A DNA stretch of 64,000 nucleotides, from positions 124,001-188,000 of the forward strand of contig BLAL01000197.1 of assembly GCA_015698045.1 (NCBI GenBank). Direction: 5' to 3'. Shown one piece after another: positions 61,001 through 64,000 of the stretch (the stretch's first letter is position 1; each line of letters starts with the position of its first letter). Source of the DNA: Rhizophagus clarus. Its lineage: Eukaryota > Glomeromycota > Glomeromycetes > Glomerales > Glomeraceae. A program made the translations under genes and the position numbers. The notes beneath the pieces were generated by a model. The model did not search any database, had not been told where the DNA came from, and was given only the letters and a program-made list of their open reading frames with translations.

Positions 61001-64000
61001 AATTTCAGAAAAGGTGCTTTGTTTCCTACACTATAGAAACTCATAATACTGTTTTCTACTTCATTATATTCACGTAAATAACAATATGGATTAAAAGACA
61101 ATCGATTTTCTTTAATATCTTCCCAATTGAAAGATCCAAGCCACGGTAAAAGATGTTTCTGAGCGTCACAGAATTTTCTAATATCATCCATTGAAAAATC
61201 TCTTCGACATAAGTCTCTTAAAAAATAAATTTTGAGAGAATGAATAAGAGGATGAACGAATGTCAAAATATTGTTAATTTGTTCAAGAAATTCATTATTA
61301 TCAAAATCGTTATCAAAATCGTATTCATCCATTTGGTCAGGATTATTATTATCTTTCTTAATAAAACTATCCCAGAATCGACAAACGAATTCTTTAAGCA
61401 ATGCAATAGAAGTTATTGTTTGTAATGATGGTATTCCTTGTTTATATAAAGCTTCAAGAGCTGGTCCAATAAAAGCCCCTAAATTTTCCAGTTCTTCATT
61501 CATGAAAAAGGTTTGTTCAATTGTATCACAACATAAAGTAGCCATATCTGTACCTAAATTTTCTAAGCATTTATTGATAATATTTAATCGAGGAGATTGT
61601 ATTAAAGCTTCTTCGAAATCTGTAATTACTGTAAAGAATATATCCTCATTTTCTTCGTCTTCTTTAATAAAGATTCTTTCGATGATTGCACCCATTAATG
61701 GAAAAGGTTCTTTCGAGAATAATTTCTCATAGAAACTTAATCGAACATTTGAATCTATTGGAATCAATGCAAGGCATTTCATGATAAATGATCTTCTTGG
61801 AATTATACTCTTTTCGTTATGTTCTAATTTATCTAGCTTATCAAACACGGTGCTGACGAATTTCTCTGAGAGAACTTCTTGATCATCCGAACTTAATCCA
61901 AGTTGAACAATTTCCCTAATACTATCTAAAGGAATGGTCTTTGCCGCAGCCAAATCGTTTACAATACGTAACAATTGAAGATCTGGTAAGTTTTTTGCTC
62001 GCGTTATCTTACTAACAAGAGACAATACTTTTGTGACGTCATGTTGCCATTTATCAATCGAATGAGAATTTGCTGCGCTATCGCAAATTTGCCGTAACAT
62101 TAATTTTATCAATTCTTTAACAAGATGTTTTTCTAGATCTCCAGTAACAATTCCTTGATTTTCGATATTTTCAATTATTTTCGAAGACATTTGAGCTAAT
62201 TGTAATAGAGCTAAAACTTCGTTACCATTTTTCCACCAATATGCGTGTAGGAAAATTGGTTTACGTACTTTATCAGCACCGATGAGTAGCTTCAAGATTG
62301 ATGTTAATAATTTTTTATTCTTTGTTTCACCATCTTTTGACGCAATAATAGTAACAAAGTCATTGAAATATAGTTCGGAAGCCCATTCCAATTCAAATGG
62401 GGAATCTTTTAACAGCGGAATATTATTTTTGAATTCTTTCAAGTGATCCTCGATCACGTAATCGTATAGTTCATTTGTTTCTTCATCAATTCTATCATCA
62501 TCCTTTTGTAATTCTGTTATTTCTTCTTCATAAATTCTTTTAAAACTATTAATTTGATTCATAAAATAAAGTGAAAAAGGGAATTTAAGATCGAGTAAAC
62601 TTCCTGCTGGCATATTATATCCATCAGGTTTTGGATTTTGCATATCTTCAATTTTGACAATTTTCTCATTCATATATATCCGTTCCCAAAACTCGAGTAA
62701 TTTCTCATATTTTCCTTTTGATCTAGCTTGTTCATTAATATAAAAAAATGTCTTTGTTGCTGATAGTCTTTCCAAAGCACACAAAATTTGAGCTATCGGT
62801 TTCCTAAATAGTGTTCTAATGTGAGCTTGAAGCGCCACGGAAAATGAAGAGTATGGATATAAATTTTGTTTGTTTGATGCGACTTTATATTGCCAATCAC
62901 TTGTAGGTTGATTTCCGATCCATTCAAGAACTTTTACTTTCAAACATTTAATGAAGTTTGGATACTCTAGTATTTTTTCGTTTAATGTACTAAAGAAAAA
63001 GTTTAACACAAAATTTTTTTAAAAATCTATACCTATACGAAAGACAAAAAATCATTACTTTACACGTTACTTACTTTATATGATTGATTGACTTGTCGTT
63101 CGATGGATATTTCATACATGATAAGCACCATAACAGTTCTTGTTGTAAAATTTTTTCAAATGGATAAGTAGAATTAACAATATGAGATAAAGATCCATCC
63201 AAGAGACCTGATGTAGGGACGTCACTTCCTAATAATGTTTCAATAGTTATTTGTTTCCAGCCACACATGAAATTAAAAGATGAAAAGGTGGATTCCTGAT
63301 CTCGATGAATATGAAGAATGATACACGCGTGCTTCATAGGCATTTGATCTCTTTTTGCAATAAATTCATTTCGGAATTGTTCAATGATGAATTTAGCTAG
63401 TTTAATACATCCAGTATTAACACTATTTACATCACATTGGAGGATTAGCAATTGATCATTTGACTCCCCAGACCAAAAGTGTTTTACCTACAATCCAGAG
63501 TTGTACGGGTTAATGAGAGAACAAGAAAACAAGAAAACATGTATCAACTTATTAAATCATCACTTTAACTTACCCGATTCGAAAGTTGAGCTTCAGTCTT
63601 GAAAATCGACAATTTATCTACTTGACAACTAACAAGTTCTTGTAAACACAACTTAACGTCCGTGTTTATATTGGAGAATGTGTTTATAATTAATAAATGT
63701 CCATTAGGATCAGATAACGAATTTTCTTGATTACCAAAGTAATCACAAAGACTATCGTGATGCTGTTTGTGGAAATAAACATGCTTCCATTTATCAAATT
63801 CATCTGGTTCTAAGGCTGATTGTTCGGCTCTCACAACTCCATCAGAAGATGCCGTCGCGATTAAGCATTCTTTACACTTTTCTAAAATTTCATCGTCGTC
63901 TGCTTCAGGATTATTCTTCGTGATGTCAATAATTAAACTTTGTAAGGTTTCATTCTTATCAAATCCAATGAATAGATCCTTCTGGGTAAATTTATTACGT
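58010..64000 (-). CDS. RNF213-like giant E3 ligase, 3' part with RZ-type zinc finger (partial)
   Basis: The 3' 1888 residues of a gene that continues beyond the window. Minus-strand exons: 64000-63574, 63487-63075, 62989-60136, 60062-58251 and 58171-58010. The 5' piece reads KCKECLIATASSDGVVRAEQ and VKHFWSGESNDQLLILQCDV, similar to the region following the AAA+ modules of RNF213. An RZ finger lies near 60449-60556 (YKYLIANCGGAVITSKCPEC, then GNTIGGANH), the Cys/His zinc site used for ubiquitin transfer in RNF213 and found in ZNFX1. I see no RING finger in this part, where RNF213 of animals has one before the RZ finger. The C-terminus is basic (RRKQEQ, KKKNERRKPNKYNK). RNF213-family proteins act in ubiquitin-linked stress and antimicrobial defence in animals; the fungal role is unknown. 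Confidence 0.85.
60449..60556 (-). other. RZ-type zinc finger coding segment
   Basis: Encodes CKCGYKYLIANCGGAVITSK and then CPECGNTIGGANHQ. Conserved features are the Cys after an aromatic-rich strand (IANCGG), CPECG, and IGG-x-x-H. They match the RNF213/ZNFX1 RZ finger pattern. Confidence 0.85.

Overview
The window looks like nuclear DNA of an arbuscular mycorrhizal fungus (Glomeromycotina, Rhizophagus-like). The DNA is very AT-rich and its genes are split by many short GT-AG introns. The gene content fits too: a kinase with the Cys-rich N-terminus and C-terminal tail I associate with Rhizophagus kinases, a kinase-Sel1 fusion, a beta-propeller/ion-channel protein of an expanded AMF type, an RNF213-like RZ-finger protein, a CBM18 chitin deacetylase and low-complexity secreted proteins. 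The genus is an inference from family resemblance; no search was possible. Exon boundaries were set by hand from splice motifs and checked for phase.

Layout. 0-12 kb: protein kinase (+), mitochondrial GatB with 11 exons (+), a possible gene relic, and a TRP-like channel fused to an N-terminal propeller-like region (+). 12-15.3 kb: a Tc1/mariner-type MITE with perfect TA flanks, a collagen-like repetitive secreted protein (-) and tRNA-Gly(UCC) (-). 15.98-24.35 kb: two tandem direct copies of a ~4.16 kb segment, each with an intact four-exon gene (-) for a PD-(D/E)XK-nuclease-like protein. 25.6-32 kb: a 3CxxC zinc-finger protein (-), a chitin deacetylase (-) and an NHX/NHE-type Na+/H+ antiporter (+) with an apparent U12-type AT-AC intron. 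32-41.8 kb: a gene-poor stretch with no long ORF. It contains a pair of tiny divergent paralogous genes for 35- and 30-residue peptides that share a C-terminus ending in the CaaX box CSIM, each with a TATA box. 41.9-43.2 kb: an Asn-rich secreted protein with four Lys-Arg (Kex2-type) sites, each followed by the same SPVPNGN sequence. 44-50.2 kb: a retropepsin fragment, a decayed kinase-Sel1 pseudogene (-) and its intact divergent paralog (+), which carries an in-frame 192 bp tandem exon-intron duplication. 51.7-64 kb: two large minus-strand genes, a 1575-residue P-loop protein with remote SMG9-like features and the 3' part of an RNF213-like gene that runs off the window.

The strongest candidate for something undescribed is the CaaX peptide pair. 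Length, C-terminal motif and duplication resemble precursors of lipidated a-factor-type fungal pheromones. A Kex2-repeat secreted protein, the architecture used for alpha-factor-type peptides, lies 3.3 kb from the nearer one. Other main findings are the AT-AC intron in the antiporter, a short hypervariable patch with an excess of amino-acid changes between the otherwise nearly identical tandem nuclease-like genes, and the exon duplication in the kinase-Sel1 gene.
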